The notes under the pieces: generated by a model
Seen by the model: only the letters and a program-made list of their open reading frames with translations
Told to the model about the DNA's origin: nothing
Databases searched by the model: none
Position numbers and translations under genes: made by a program
Source: M55B111 sp964614065
GTDB lineage: Bacteria > Bipolaricaulota > Bipolaricaulia > M55B111
Length of the DNA stretch: 64,000 nt
Assembly: GCA_964614065.1 (NCBI GenBank)
Contig: CAZTJJ010000002.1
Coordinates: 9,180-73,179, forward strand
Reading direction: 5' to 3'
Part shown: one piece after another, positions 1 through 8,259 of the stretch
Layout: each line of letters starts with the position of its first letter
How positions within the stretch are numbered: position 1 is the first letter of the stretch

Positions 1-2
1 CT

Positions 3-605
3 GAACGGGCATTGAACAGCGACCTCGGCGATCCCGTTAAAGCGGCTTTCAGAAAATATAAGGGTCAAAATCCTCTAGGGATAACCGTTCTTTCTAAAAG
101 TAAATCAACAAAGTTTCACCCGTATGCGCTCAGGACCGTTAGAGGGGACGAAAAATTATCAATACAGAACGTTACAGGGATAACCGAGGGTTTCTTGGAA
201 GGTGAAATGCCGAAAGAAGTTCCAATAGGCGAAGAAACTTTCTGGGGGAGCATGGGTGTGGTTACACTAGGAAAAGATTTTCCTGTGAATTCACCTTTCA
301 AGGTACATTATGGAACTAGAAGTGCTTCCTTCTCACCACAAACAAGTACACAAACTCAAGTTGCTTCAATGGAGGAGCAATCAGAAACTCAGGACACCGG
401 CAAACTATCCCCAACTGTCAACAAGCCATCGACTACAAACAACCCAGGAAATGTAGGCAATAATACTGACAACCAATGTCAATCAAAGAATCAGTGTCAA
501 ACCTCGACTTCACCATCAAACTGTGGTCAAACGCAGGGATCGGGCCTATTACTAGGTGGAATTGGGGCATCACTGCTGATGCTAACGCTCTCGCTTCTTT
601 TTTAG
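3..605 (+). CDS. Partial secreted or surface protein with C-terminal membrane anchor
   Basis: The reading frame is open to the left edge, so the N-terminus lies outside the window; the TTG at 12 is only an internal codon. The visible part has a globular region of about 110 residues, then a low-complexity linker of about 65 residues rich in Ser, Thr, Asn, Gln and Pro, then a final hydrophobic stretch (GLLLGGIGASLLMLTLSLLF) that ends the protein. That layout is typical of an extracytoplasmic domain held on a stalk by a C-terminal transmembrane helix. I see no LPXTG sorting motif and do not recognise the globular domain. It faces gcvH, with a strong hairpin between the two genes. Confidence 0.6.
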   Translation, partial: ERALNSDLGDPVKAAFRKYKGQNPLGITVLSKSKSTKFHPYALRTVRGDEKLSIQNVTGITEGFLEGEMPKEVPIGEETFWGSMGVVTLGKDFPVNSPFKVHYGTRSASFSPQTSTQTQVASMEEQSETQDTGKLSPTVNKPSTTNNPGNVGNNTDNQCQSKNQCQTSTSPSNCGQTQGSGLLLGGIGASLLMLTLSLLF

Positions 606-641
606 AGAAATAAAACAGGCTCAAGAGAAAAAATTAACATA

Positions 642-679
642 ATATAGGGCGGAAAACCTAAGTGTTTTCCGCCCTATAT
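642..679. terminator. Bidirectional terminator-like hairpin
   Basis: A perfect 16-bp inverted repeat (arms 642-657 and 664-679, six-base loop) lies between the end of the leftmost gene and the end of gcvH, which converge here. There is no long T run on either side, so termination is inferred from position and stem strength. Confidence 0.6.
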
Positions 680-697
680 GTTCTTCACATAAGATAG

Positions 698-1078
698 CTA
701 TTCAGAAGTAAGTTTTTCGTATTCTTCCTCTGACAGAAGGCCAGCGAATTCCTCTTCGTCTTCAATGTCCAATTCCACTAGCCAACCATCTTCCCAAGGA
801 GACTCATTGATCAATTCTGGTGCACTCTCTAAATCTTCGTTTACCGACGTTACCACACCGGAAATAGGAGCTTTCACATTTGAAACCGATTTAACTGATT
901 CTACCACAACCAATTCATCACCCTTTGCGAACTCCTCACCCGTCTCGGGCAACTCAACAAAAACTATGTCCCCTAGCTCATTCTGAGCAAAATCAGTTAT
1001 TCCAAGCCTTGCCACGTGACCCGTCTTTTCTACCCAATCGTGATCTTCTGTATATTTCAGATCTGTCGGTTTAGCCAT
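698..1078 (-). CDS. gcvH: Glycine cleavage system H protein
   Basis: GcvH carries the aminomethyl group on a lipoyl arm between the P, T and L proteins of the glycine cleavage system. The 126-residue product has the typical length and lipoyl-domain fold sequence; the lipoylated lysine is K63 in ESVKSVSNVKAP. I place the start at the ATG at 1078 rather than six codons upstream because it is preceded by AGAGGAGG at good spacing. It stands alone, about 20 kb from gcvPA and gcvPB, and no gcvT is seen in the window. Lipoyl H proteins can also serve other lipoyl transfer roles, but the sequence looks canonical. Confidence 0.95.
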   Translation of the reverse strand: MAKPTDLKYTEDHDWVEKTGHVARLGITDFAQNELGDIVFVELPETGEEFAKGDELVVVESVKSVSNVKAPISGVVTSVNEDLESAPELINESPWEDGWLVELDIEDEEEFAGLLSEEEYEKLTSE

Positions 1079-1279
1079 AATACCTCCTCTTGCCAAGATA
1101 ATATGATACTATCGAATTCTCCCCTGTTAATTCAACTTATGTCCAGATATTCTCGAGAAGATTAACACCACGTGATCAAACCTTTGACCTCCATAGCTGA
1201 AAACAGGGAAGCAATAATTGATTACAGTCGTCATTGCAACAAATAAACTCATTAAGTATATTTACTCGGTGAAATCTAC

Positions 1280-2287
1280 ATGGACTGTGTAATTTTAGCC
1301 GCAGGTAAGGGCACTCGAATGAACTCATGTTACCCCAAAGTTCTACACAAGCTCGGGAAAGTGACTATGATTGAGCATTTACTTGAAGCTTTACATCCAT
1401 TAGAATTAACCAATATCATAATAGTCACAGGTTATAAACATGAAATGGTGCAAAAGGCACTGTGTGATAGGGATGTAAAATTTGCCTATCAACAAAAGCA
1501 GCTGGGAACTGCTCATGCTCTCACTCAGGCACAAACGAAAATTCGAAGTAACAAATTTCTAGTAATGCCTGGTGATCTACCTCTAGTTACTGCATCCTCA
1601 CTGTCCAAATTCCTGGAACAGTCCAACAAGTCTGGCCGGGATTTTACTTTATTAACGACTGAAAAATCTGATCCAACCGGATACGGACGAATTGTAAGAG
1701 ACACTACGGGACGAGTGCTCAGAATAGTAGAAGAGCAGGATGTAAGTACAGAGGAAAGTTCCATCAACGAAATAAACACCGGAATTTATTCATTCAAAAA
1801 CGATCCGTTACTTTGGAACAAATTGGACCAACTGGAAAAGGATAACGCTCAGGGCGAATATTATCTGACGGACCTGGTTGAAATCTACAACGACGAAGGG
1901 ATCGAAGTATGGGCCCCAAAAAGCACTAACTCCGAGGAGTTCATGGGTGTCAACAACAGAATGGATTTAACTAACGCAATCAATATAATGAAGAAACGCA
2001 AGTTCAACCAGCTCATGAGTCACGGGGTTACCATTGTCGACCCTGGTTCCACTTTCATTGGTACCAAGGTCGAAATAGCTCAAGATTCTCTAGTCAACCC
2101 TTTTACGATGTTGACAGGGGAAACAGTAATAGGGGAAAGATCGACCATCGGACCACATGTAGAAATCAATGACTCTAAAATACATAACGATGTGGAGGTC
2201 AAACATTCGATCATAGAAAGTTCAACTGTAAGATCTGGATCTGTAGTTGGACCTTTCCAACATATAGGACCTGAATCTACCACATAA
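1280..2287 (+). CDS. glmU: GlmU-type N-acetylglucosamine-1-phosphate uridylyltransferase, C-terminally short
   Basis: The N-terminal pyrophosphorylase domain is intact: the nucleotide-binding loop LAAGKGTRM at residues 6-14, LGTAHAL near 75, the metal-binding PGD near 97 and GEYYLTD near 195. It should make UDP-GlcNAc from UTP and GlcNAc-1-phosphate for peptidoglycan. A left-handed beta-helix begins near 250 but the protein stops at residue 335, just after the GPF turn. Normal bifunctional GlmU has about 450 residues, so the acetyltransferase active site is missing. No continuation is visible in another frame. A palindromic repeat begins about 10 bases past the stop. The glmU-prs-ctc order is the usual Firmicutes order. 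Either the acetyltransferase is encoded elsewhere or this gene has been truncated. Confidence 0.85.
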   Translation: MDCVILAAGKGTRMNSCYPKVLHKLGKVTMIEHLLEALHPLELTNIIIVTGYKHEMVQKALCDRDVKFAYQQKQLGTAHALTQAQTKIRSNKFLVMPGDLPLVTASSLSKFLEQSNKSGRDFTLLTTEKSDPTGYGRIVRDTTGRVLRIVEEQDVSTEESSINEINTGIYSFKNDPLLWNKLDQLEKDNAQGEYYLTDLVEIYNDEGIEVWAPKSTNSEEFMGVNNRMDLTNAINIMKKRKFNQLMSHGVTIVDPGSTFIGTKVEIAQDSLVNPFTMLTGETVIGERSTIGPHVEINDSKIHNDVEVKHSIIESSTVRSGSVVGPFQHIGPESTT

Positions 2288-2296
2288 TGTCAATTA

Positions 2297-2316
2297 CCCC
2301 GCCCCAAGGGACGGGG
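2297..2316. repeat. Palindromic GC-rich repeat, copy 1
   Basis: The sequence CCCCGCCCCAAGGGACGGGG forms a 9-bp stem with one mismatch. It is identical to copy 3 at 3506-3525 but lacks the CTTCCTCGGC tail found there. It starts about 10 bases after the shortened glmU ends. Confidence 0.7.
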
Positions 2317-2367
2317 CTTGTACAATACCTGTTTGGCTAAGTACATTGATCTTTTACAAAAGAAGAC

Positions 2368-2437
2368 CCAGCAGTCAATTCGTCCTGCTCGTTTGAGCTA
2401 GAAACAGATACAACATTAGTTCCGAATTGACTGCTGG
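2368..2437. repeat. 15-bp perfect inverted repeat between glmU and prs
   Basis: CCAGCAGTCAATTCG at 2368-2382 is repeated as its reverse complement at 2423-2437, with 40 bases between. It lies between two members of the palindromic repeat family, and the whole 2290-2496 stretch looks like a small non-autonomous mobile element or a structured RNA. No coding sequence is visible in it. Confidence 0.55.
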
Positions 2438-2445
2438 AGGTAAAC

Positions 2446-2496
2446 CAGCCGATTCCTCCCCGTAGCAAGTTGCGGGGATTCCTCGGCTAATTTTGG
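2446..2496. repeat. Palindromic GC-rich repeat, copy 2 (compound hairpin)
   Basis: An inner stem CCCCG/CGGGG (2458-2477) is flanked by an outer pair AGCCGA/TCGGCT, giving a compound stem-loop of about 45 bases. The tail ATTCCTCGGCTAATTTTGG resembles that of copy 3. Such ends resemble the subterminal hairpins of IS200/IS605-type elements, but no tnpA or tnpB gene is present. Confidence 0.55.
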
Positions 2497-2542
2497 TAAA
2501 GACCTCTTAAATATCGGCCAAGCATTAGAAGAGGGGATTATC

Positions 2543-3490
2543 TTGAAGGACTTAAAAGTAATTACTGGTAATTCAAATCCAGAACTGGCAAAGGAGATTG
2601 TTGCTAATTTAGGGAAAAAATTGACCGACGCTAAGGTCAGAAAGTTTCCTGACGGAGAAATCAACGTACACGTGAAAGAAACAGTCAGAGGCGCTTACGT
2701 TTTTATCGTTCAATCCGTTTCACCGCCAGTAAACGACAATTTCATGGAACTGCTTCTTATCATTGATGCTTTAAAACGTGCCTCTGCAAAACATATAGCT
2801 GCAGTCATCCCATATTATGGGTATGCGCGACAGGATAGGAAACAAACCGGCCGGGTTCCAATTAGTGCCAAATTGGTTGCGAACATGATTGCTACCGCCG
2901 GTGCCGACAGAGTGCTAACAGCCGACCTTCATGCTGGGCAAATCCAGGGCTTCTTTGACATTCCTGTAGACAACCTCCGGGGGGACCCGTTCCTCGCAAA
3001 CTATGCCGACAGTAGAATATCACAGTCCGAGGGCGTAGTGGTAAGCCCTGACGTGGGGGGAGCGAAAAGAGCAAGAAAAGTATCGTCGAGACTCAATATG
3101 CCACTTGCCATTGTGGAAAAGAAAAGAGATGCTGAGCAAGGGAATGTCGAAGTTCTAAACTTGATAGGAGATGTAGATTGCAAGAAATGTTTGATAGTGG
3201 ATGACATCATTAGTACGGCGGGTACTCTTACAGAAGTGGCAGATACTCTAAAAGAAAGAGGATGTAAAAACATTGAAGCAATCTGTACTCATGGCGTTTT
3301 CTCCGGCAAGGCTCTGGAAAGGATCCAGTCATCCTCAATCAATGTTGTCACAGTGACCAACACTATTTACAATAAAGAGGCAAGAAAAAGCGATTTTGTG
3401 AATTACATATCTGTAGGCAATTTATTTGCGAATACAATTAAGCGGATTTACAAGGAGAAATCTGTCTCGACTTTGTTTCCTCATTCTTGA
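2543..3490 (+). CDS. prs: Ribose-phosphate pyrophosphokinase (PRPP synthetase)
   Basis: Makes 5-phosphoribosyl-1-pyrophosphate from ribose-5-phosphate and ATP for purine, pyrimidine, histidine and NAD synthesis. The 315-residue length is standard. Visible motifs are YYGYARQDRK near residue 94, the flexible loop region VVSPDVGGAKRA near 166 and the PRPP-binding DDIISTAGTL near 218. The start is TTG, chosen because GAGGGG lies a few bases upstream and the protein then begins exactly as the family does. It sits in the conserved glmU-prs-ctc order, but repeat elements lie on both sides of it. Confidence 0.95.
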   Translation: MKDLKVITGNSNPELAKEIVANLGKKLTDAKVRKFPDGEINVHVKETVRGAYVFIVQSVSPPVNDNFMELLLIIDALKRASAKHIAAVIPYYGYARQDRKQTGRVPISAKLVANMIATAGADRVLTADLHAGQIQGFFDIPVDNLRGDPFLANYADSRISQSEGVVVSPDVGGAKRARKVSSRLNMPLAIVEKKRDAEQGNVEVLNLIGDVDCKKCLIVDDIISTAGTLTEVADTLKERGCKNIEAICTHGVFSGKALERIQSSSINVVTVTNTIYNKEARKSDFVNYISVGNLFANTIKRIYKEKSVSTLFPHS

Positions 3491-3504
3491 TCCAAAAGTC
3501 AAGA

Positions 3505-3544
3505 ACCCCGCCCCAAGGGACGGGGCTTCCTCGGCAAGTTTTAG
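3505..3544. repeat. Palindromic GC-rich repeat, copy 3
   Basis: It carries the same 20-base palindrome as copy 1, followed by CTTCCTCGGCAAGTTTTAG, which resembles the tail of copy 2. It lies just after the prs stop and could also act as its transcription terminator. Confidence 0.65.
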
Positions 3545-3583
3545 CAACAATGATAATTACGAATAAAAGTACAAGGTGATATA

Positions 3584-4291
3584 ATGCTGACTTTACAGGC
3601 AAAAAAACGAAAAGCGGAAGTTAACCCTAATTCTCTGAGACACGACGGAAAACTACCCGCTGTATTGTACGGACCCGATCGAGAAACGGTAAGTCTTACT
3701 ATAGTTAAGAAAGAACTAACTGAGTTGATGAAAGAAATAACCAGGAGTACAAGACTGAACCTAAAACTAGACGACACAGCTAACAAGGTATTTCTAAAAG
3801 ATATTCAATATAACTACTTGACGGATGAACCTGTCCACTTAGATTTCTATGAGGTGGAGGATGATCACGTTGTAGAAATGGAAATACCTATCATTACCGT
3901 GGGGACACCCGAGGGAGTCAACTCAGGAGGAATATTGGACCAATTAATGGAGACTATTATGGTCAGCGGAAAAGCTAAAGATATCCCCGAGATAATTAAG
4001 TTAGATGTGGAAGAGCTACAAATTGGGGATTCCATCCACGTATCCGACCTGGAAATGGAAGGACTCAAGCCCCAAACACCGCAGGATAGGGCGGTATTAT
4101 CCATACTATCGCCTCGAAAGGAAATCAAAATCGACCTGACCGAACCCACAATCGGCGAAGAACTACTGGTAGAAGAAGAGGAATTAGAAGCCGAAGAAGA
4201 GGAACTGGAAGAGGAATTAGAAGCCGAAGAAGAGGAACTGGAAGAGGAATTAGAAGCCGAAGAAGAGGAACTGGAAGAGGAATTAGAATAA
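3584..4291 (+). CDS. rplY: Ribosomal protein bL25 of the general-stress Ctc type, with acidic repeat tail
   Basis: A 5S-rRNA-binding protein of the large subunit, in the longer two-domain Ctc form. Residues 1-90 match the L25 beta-barrel (SLRHDGKLPAVLYGP near 20) and 95-185 match the TL5/Ctc C-terminal domain (GTPEGVNSGGILDQ near 108). The tail after about residue 190 is almost only Glu and Leu and is built from three perfect 33-bp DNA repeats. Acidic tails are known in this family, but such exact tandem repeats suggest recent expansion. RBS AAGGTGAT precedes the ATG. The usual next gene, pth, is absent. Confidence 0.93.
   Translation: MLTLQAKKRKAEVNPNSLRHDGKLPAVLYGPDRETVSLTIVKKELTELMKEITRSTRLNLKLDDTANKVFLKDIQYNYLTDEPVHLDFYEVEDDHVVEMEIPIITVGTPEGVNSGGILDQLMETIMVSGKAKDIPEIIKLDVEELQIGDSIHVSDLEMEGLKPQTPQDRAVLSILSPRKEIKIDLTEPTIGEELLVEEEELEAEEEELEEELEAEEEELEEELEAEEEELEEELE
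4181..4288 (+). repeat. 33-bp tandem repeat in rplY (three perfect copies plus a partial one)
   Basis: Units at 4181-4213, 4214-4246 and 4247-4279 are identical, followed by the first nine bases of a fourth. Each codes for an 11-residue unit, ELEAEEEELEE. The repeats are in frame, so slippage would change the tail by 11 residues without breaking the gene. Confidence 0.9.
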
Positions 4292-4407
4292 CATTGCACG
4301 GTCTGCGTAGATGTTAAATCAATACCAAAGAGGTAAAAATATTTTGAAATTAAATAACGATATTAGATATAATTTGAGCATAAGGCACAACCTGGGAGGT
4401 GAGCTAG

Positions 4408-6891
4408 ATGAGCAATATGTATAAAAAGTTCTCAAAAAAATCGATGGAAATAATGGCTACAGCCTATGACGAAGCGGAAAAACTCAACGACGGGGCTGTC
4501 TCGGTAGAGCACTTATTATTAGCTTTGCTAAAAGCCAAGAATACCAGAGTCTACAAGTTTCTAAAGGATAACGGCCTTTCCTATCATCACGTATTGCGCG
4601 TCGTAAAAAGGAACGAAGAAGAAGAACTATCCTTACCACTCCAAGGCGAATTAGAACCTACCTCCAAGCTCAAAAAAATAATGAAGATGGGCTATGATGA
4701 AGCTAGGACTGACAAGGGAGAAAACAAAATAGAACCTGCTCATCTCCTTATAAGCATCTTAGAAGAAGGAAATGGAATCGCCTCCTCGGTTATCAATCAA
4801 TTTGGAATCACAACTAGAAAGACACGAGCATACTTTTCCATGGTACATAAAGGCGAAGGCAAACAGGGTATGGAGTTAAAACTTCAATCGACTGAATCCG
4901 GGAAAACGGAGAATGGAGTACTGGAAGAGTTTGGCCGAAACTTGATTCGCGAAGCGCAAAACGACGAGCTGGACCCCGTAATAGGGCGAGAAGAGGAAAT
5001 AAACCGCGTAATTCAAACCCTAACCCGACGTAAGAAAAACAATCCCGTACTGATTGGCGAGGCCGGCGTGGGCAAAACAGCAATCGTAGAAGGATTATCT
5101 CAAAGCATAGCCGATAAAGAAGTTCCGAGCATACTGACAAATAAAAAGATATTTGAAGTTGATATGGCGGCGATGGTGGCCGGTACAAAATATCGAGGAG
5201 AATTTGAACAAAGATTAAAAGCACTAATAAATGAGGTAACATCGCGAAAAAACGTAATATTGTTCATCGATGAACTAAGTACGGTCGTGGGAGCCGGTGG
5301 AGCAGAAGGAGCAATTGACGCTTCATCAATACTAAAGCCACCGCTGGCATCTGGCGCAATTCAGAGTATAGGTACCGCTACATTAGACGATTACCGAAAA
5401 TCTGTGGAGAAAGACCCGGCGCTGAAAAGAAGATTTAAGACAATAATGGTCGAAGAGCCTACCATCAATCACACAATAAAAATTCTAAAGGGCCTTAGAA
5501 GTCGGTATGAAAACCATCATAACGTCAAGATAACTGACGAAGCAATCGAACAAGCAACTAGATTAAGCGATAGATATGTCACCGGACAGTTTTTGCCTGA
5601 CAAGGCGATTGATCTTATTGACGAAACCTCAGCCAAGGTACGGTTAGACAATTTCAACCTGCCTCCCAAATTACGGAACATATCCAGAAAAAGAATTTCT
5701 ATCCAAACCAAAGAGGAAAAAGCTATCGAAGAAGGAGACTACGAACTCGCTGCAGACCTACGAGATCAACGAGAAAAACTAGCAGAGGAATTAGATGAGA
5801 TGAAGAACGACCAAACTGAATCTCACAATGGCGACAGCTTGGTTGAGGGGAAAGACATAGCAGAAATGGTTTCCTCCTGGACAGGGGTGCCTGTCGGTCG
5901 CTTGCAGAAAGAAGAAAGGAAACGAATGGTGGACATGGAAAAAGAAATTCATAAACGGTTGATAGGCCAAAATGAGGCAGTCAACGCCATATCTCAATCA
6001 TTAAGGAGAGCTTATGCCGGGATTAAAGACCCCAATAGACCTATCGGCTCGTTTATGTTCCTTGGACCAACGGGTGTCGGTAAAACCGAATTAAGCAAGA
6101 CCCTGGCCGAATTCTTGTTCGGCGACGAAGAAGCACTCATTCGGGTGGACATGTCGGAGTACATGGAAAAGTTCAATGTGTCGCGATTAACAGGTGCACC
6201 GCCAGGCTATGTTGGTTACGAAGAAGCCGGAAAGTTAACAGAAGCAGTTAGACATCGACCTCATTCTGTCATTCTCTTTGACGAAATAGAGAAAGCTCAC
6301 AACGACGTCTTTAACATCTTGCTCCAGGTAATGGAGGATGGCATCTTAACCGATTCTCAAGGACGTAAGATTAACTTTAGAAACACAGTCATGATAATGA
6401 CTTCAAACCTTGGTGGAAAACTAATAACCGACAAAGCACAACTGGGATTTGGCTCAAAAGAAATAGATTCCAAGGAATCTTACAAAGAAATGAAGAAAAT
6501 GGTGATGGACAAGGTAAAAGACGAATTTAGACCAGAATTCATCAATAGACTTGATGATCTAGTGGTATTCCATCAACTGACAGAAAAAGAGCTATTCAAT
6601 ATTGCCGACTTGATGTTAGATCAATTGCGATCTAGATTACTCGAAAAACACGCACTCGGCTTAGAACTCACCGCTGACGCTAAAGAGCTTTTGGTAGACG
6701 AGGGATACGATCCAAAATATGGCGCCAGACCCATGAGGCGAGCCATAGAAAACCTAATCGAAAATAAAATCTCAGACCGTTTACTCCAGGATGACTTTGC
6801 CGACAATAATATCATCAAAGTGGATACTATCGACGAAAATATCTCAGTGGAGGGGATCAACACCAGAAGTACAGTTGGCGTTGGAGATTGA
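4408..6891 (+). CDS. clpC: ATP-dependent Clp protease ATPase subunit ClpC
   Basis: A Hsp100 unfoldase that feeds substrates to ClpP. The two N-terminal repeat domains occupy residues 1-145. AAA+ domain 1 has Walker A GEAGVGKTA near 217 and Walker B FIDEL near 285. A UVR-like coiled segment (EEGDYELAADLRDQ) lies near 440, which marks ClpC rather than ClpB. AAA+ domain 2 has Walker A GPTGVGKTE near 553 and ends with the usual D2 small domain (GARPMRR). RBS GGGAGGTG precedes the ATG. Its regulators ctsR and mcsAB are not next to it. It opens the clpC-radA-disA-punA run, with tight spacing. Confidence 0.96.
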   Translation: MSNMYKKFSKKSMEIMATAYDEAEKLNDGAVSVEHLLLALLKAKNTRVYKFLKDNGLSYHHVLRVVKRNEEEELSLPLQGELEPTSKLKKIMKMGYDEARTDKGENKIEPAHLLISILEEGNGIASSVINQFGITTRKTRAYFSMVHKGEGKQGMELKLQSTESGKTENGVLEEFGRNLIREAQNDELDPVIGREEEINRVIQTLTRRKKNNPVLIGEAGVGKTAIVEGLSQSIADKEVPSILTNKKIFEVDMAAMVAGTKYRGEFEQRLKALINEVTSRKNVILFIDELSTVVGAGGAEGAIDASSILKPPLASGAIQSIGTATLDDYRKSVEKDPALKRRFKTIMVEEPTINHTIKILKGLRSRYENHHNVKITDEAIEQATRLSDRYVTGQFLPDKAIDLIDETSAKVRLDNFNLPPKLRNISRKRISIQTKEEKAIEEGDYELAADLRDQREKLAEELDEMKNDQTESHNGDSLVEGKDIAEMVSSWTGVPVGRLQKEERKRMVDMEKEIHKRLIGQNEAVNAISQSLRRAYAGIKDPNRPIGSFMFLGPTGVGKTELSKTLAEFLFGDEEALIRVDMSEYMEKFNVSRLTGAPPGYVGYEEAGKLTEAVRHRPHSVILFDEIEKAHNDVFNILLQVMEDGILTDSQGRKINFRNTVMIMTSNLGGKLITDKAQLGFGSKEIDSKESYKEMKKMVMDKVKDEFRPEFINRLDDLVVFHQLTEKELFNIADLMLDQLRSRLLEKHALGLELTADAKELLVDEGYDPKYGARPMRRAIENLIENKISDRLLQDDFADNNIIKVDTIDENISVEGINTRSTVGVGD

Positions 6892-6897
6892 TAGTGA

Positions 6898-8259
6898 ATG
6901 GCCTATAAATGCACCAACTGTGGTTTCACCTCTGTCGAATGGCTTGGGCGCTGTCCAAAATGTGGTCAATGGGACACGTTCAAAGAATCTTTTCCGTCCG
7001 AAAAAGATAAATTAGTCGAAGAATCGCCCTCTGGCGCGGATAAACTAACCCCTCTCTCGGATATAACCCCACATTCCCATAACCGATTAACTACACATAT
7101 CGGCGAGTTTGATCGTGCCCTGGGTGGGGGTTTAGTTCGTGGATCGGTCGTACTGCTTGGAGGCGAGCCCGGAATAGGTAAATCGACACTAATGCTTCAA
7201 TTAGCGGCAAGCTTGGCGACACAGGGTAAAGTACTCTATATTTCCGGAGAGGAATCGGCCAGACAGTTAAAAAGAAGGGCGAACAGGTTAAATCTATCAT
7301 CGGAAAACCTTATAATTTATAGTGGTGGAAATCTCGAAAAGGCAATAAGTAATTTGGCTCAATTAGACCCTCTTTGTGCTATCGTAGATTCCATTCAATC
7401 AATACATAGCGTTAACAATTCTTCAACCTTAGGCAGTACAAAACAAGTAAGGAAACTGGGGCAAAGTTTTACCCGAGTAGCAAAGCAAAAAGAGATTACG
7501 ACTTTATTGATTGGCCACGTAACCAAGGCTGGTGATTTTTCTGGGCCAAAGACTATCGAACACCTAGTAGATGCCACCATATACTTCGAAGGCAAACAAG
7601 AAAGCAACCTACGCATGCTTCGACCCGAAAAGAACAGATTTGGCTCCACCCAACTGCTGGGGTTGTTTCAGATGAAGAAAGATGGATTGTTTGGAATACC
7701 AAATCCATCCAGGTTTTTTGCTACAAACCTGAAAGACTCAAATCAACCCGGAGCAGTTACTGTCTGCAGTATGGAAGGTAACCGACCAATAATGGTAGAA
7801 ATCCAAGCTCTCGTAACACATGCTAATTACGGTGGTAGTGCTCAGCGAAAAACAACGGGCTTGGACTACAACAGGGCTTCGCTGCTCCTTGCAGTGTTGA
7901 ACAAACAAACAAATATAAACCTGGAAGGATTTGATATCTTCTTAAATGTCGTTGGGGGGTTTAAGATCAGCGAGACTGCTGCCGATCTAGCAATTGCTAC
8001 TGCCATAGTTTCCAGTTTCTATAACACTAAATTGCCAAAAAGAACAGTAATACTGGGCGAGATCGGGCTAAGCGGAGAAGTCAGGGCGATCCAAAACTTG
8101 CAATCCCGAATTTCGGAAGCAGAAAAACTCGGTTACCAAAAAATGTTCGTTCCCGCCAGTAACCAAAGTATCAATCAGAATAAAATTACACTTAATCTTA
8201 ACAAGGTAAATAACTTATCCGAGACTTTTTCTCGCCTCAACTTGGAGGGTGGACAATGA
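6898..8259 (+). CDS. radA: DNA repair protein RadA
   Basis: A RecA-like ATPase that drives branch migration in recombinational repair. The N-terminal C4 zinc finger uses C5, C8, C19 and C22. Walker A is GEPGIGKST near residue 90, the RadA-specific KNRFG motif is near 245, and a C-terminal Lon-like domain follows from about 290. The length of 453 residues is normal. It starts six bases after the clpC stop, and its stop overlaps the disA start (ATGA), so the genes are probably translationally coupled. Confidence 0.96.
   Translation: MAYKCTNCGFTSVEWLGRCPKCGQWDTFKESFPSEKDKLVEESPSGADKLTPLSDITPHSHNRLTTHIGEFDRALGGGLVRGSVVLLGGEPGIGKSTLMLQLAASLATQGKVLYISGEESARQLKRRANRLNLSSENLIIYSGGNLEKAISNLAQLDPLCAIVDSIQSIHSVNNSSTLGSTKQVRKLGQSFTRVAKQKEITTLLIGHVTKAGDFSGPKTIEHLVDATIYFEGKQESNLRMLRPEKNRFGSTQLLGLFQMKKDGLFGIPNPSRFFATNLKDSNQPGAVTVCSMEGNRPIMVEIQALVTHANYGGSAQRKTTGLDYNRASLLLAVLNKQTNINLEGFDIFLNVVGGFKISETAADLAIATAIVSSFYNTKLPKRTVILGEIGLSGEVRAIQNLQSRISEAEKLGYQKMFVPASNQSINQNKITLNLNKVNNLSETFSRLNLEGGQ

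Noticed and set aside
2288..2542. Frameshifted continuation of glmU
   Set aside because: None of the three frames after 2287 resembles the missing acetyltransferase region, so a simple frameshift does not explain the short protein.
3865..4299. Serine-rich frame on the minus strand opposite rplY
   Set aside because: It is the antisense reading of the Glu-rich repeats and of the L25 domain; no RBS and no family resemblance.
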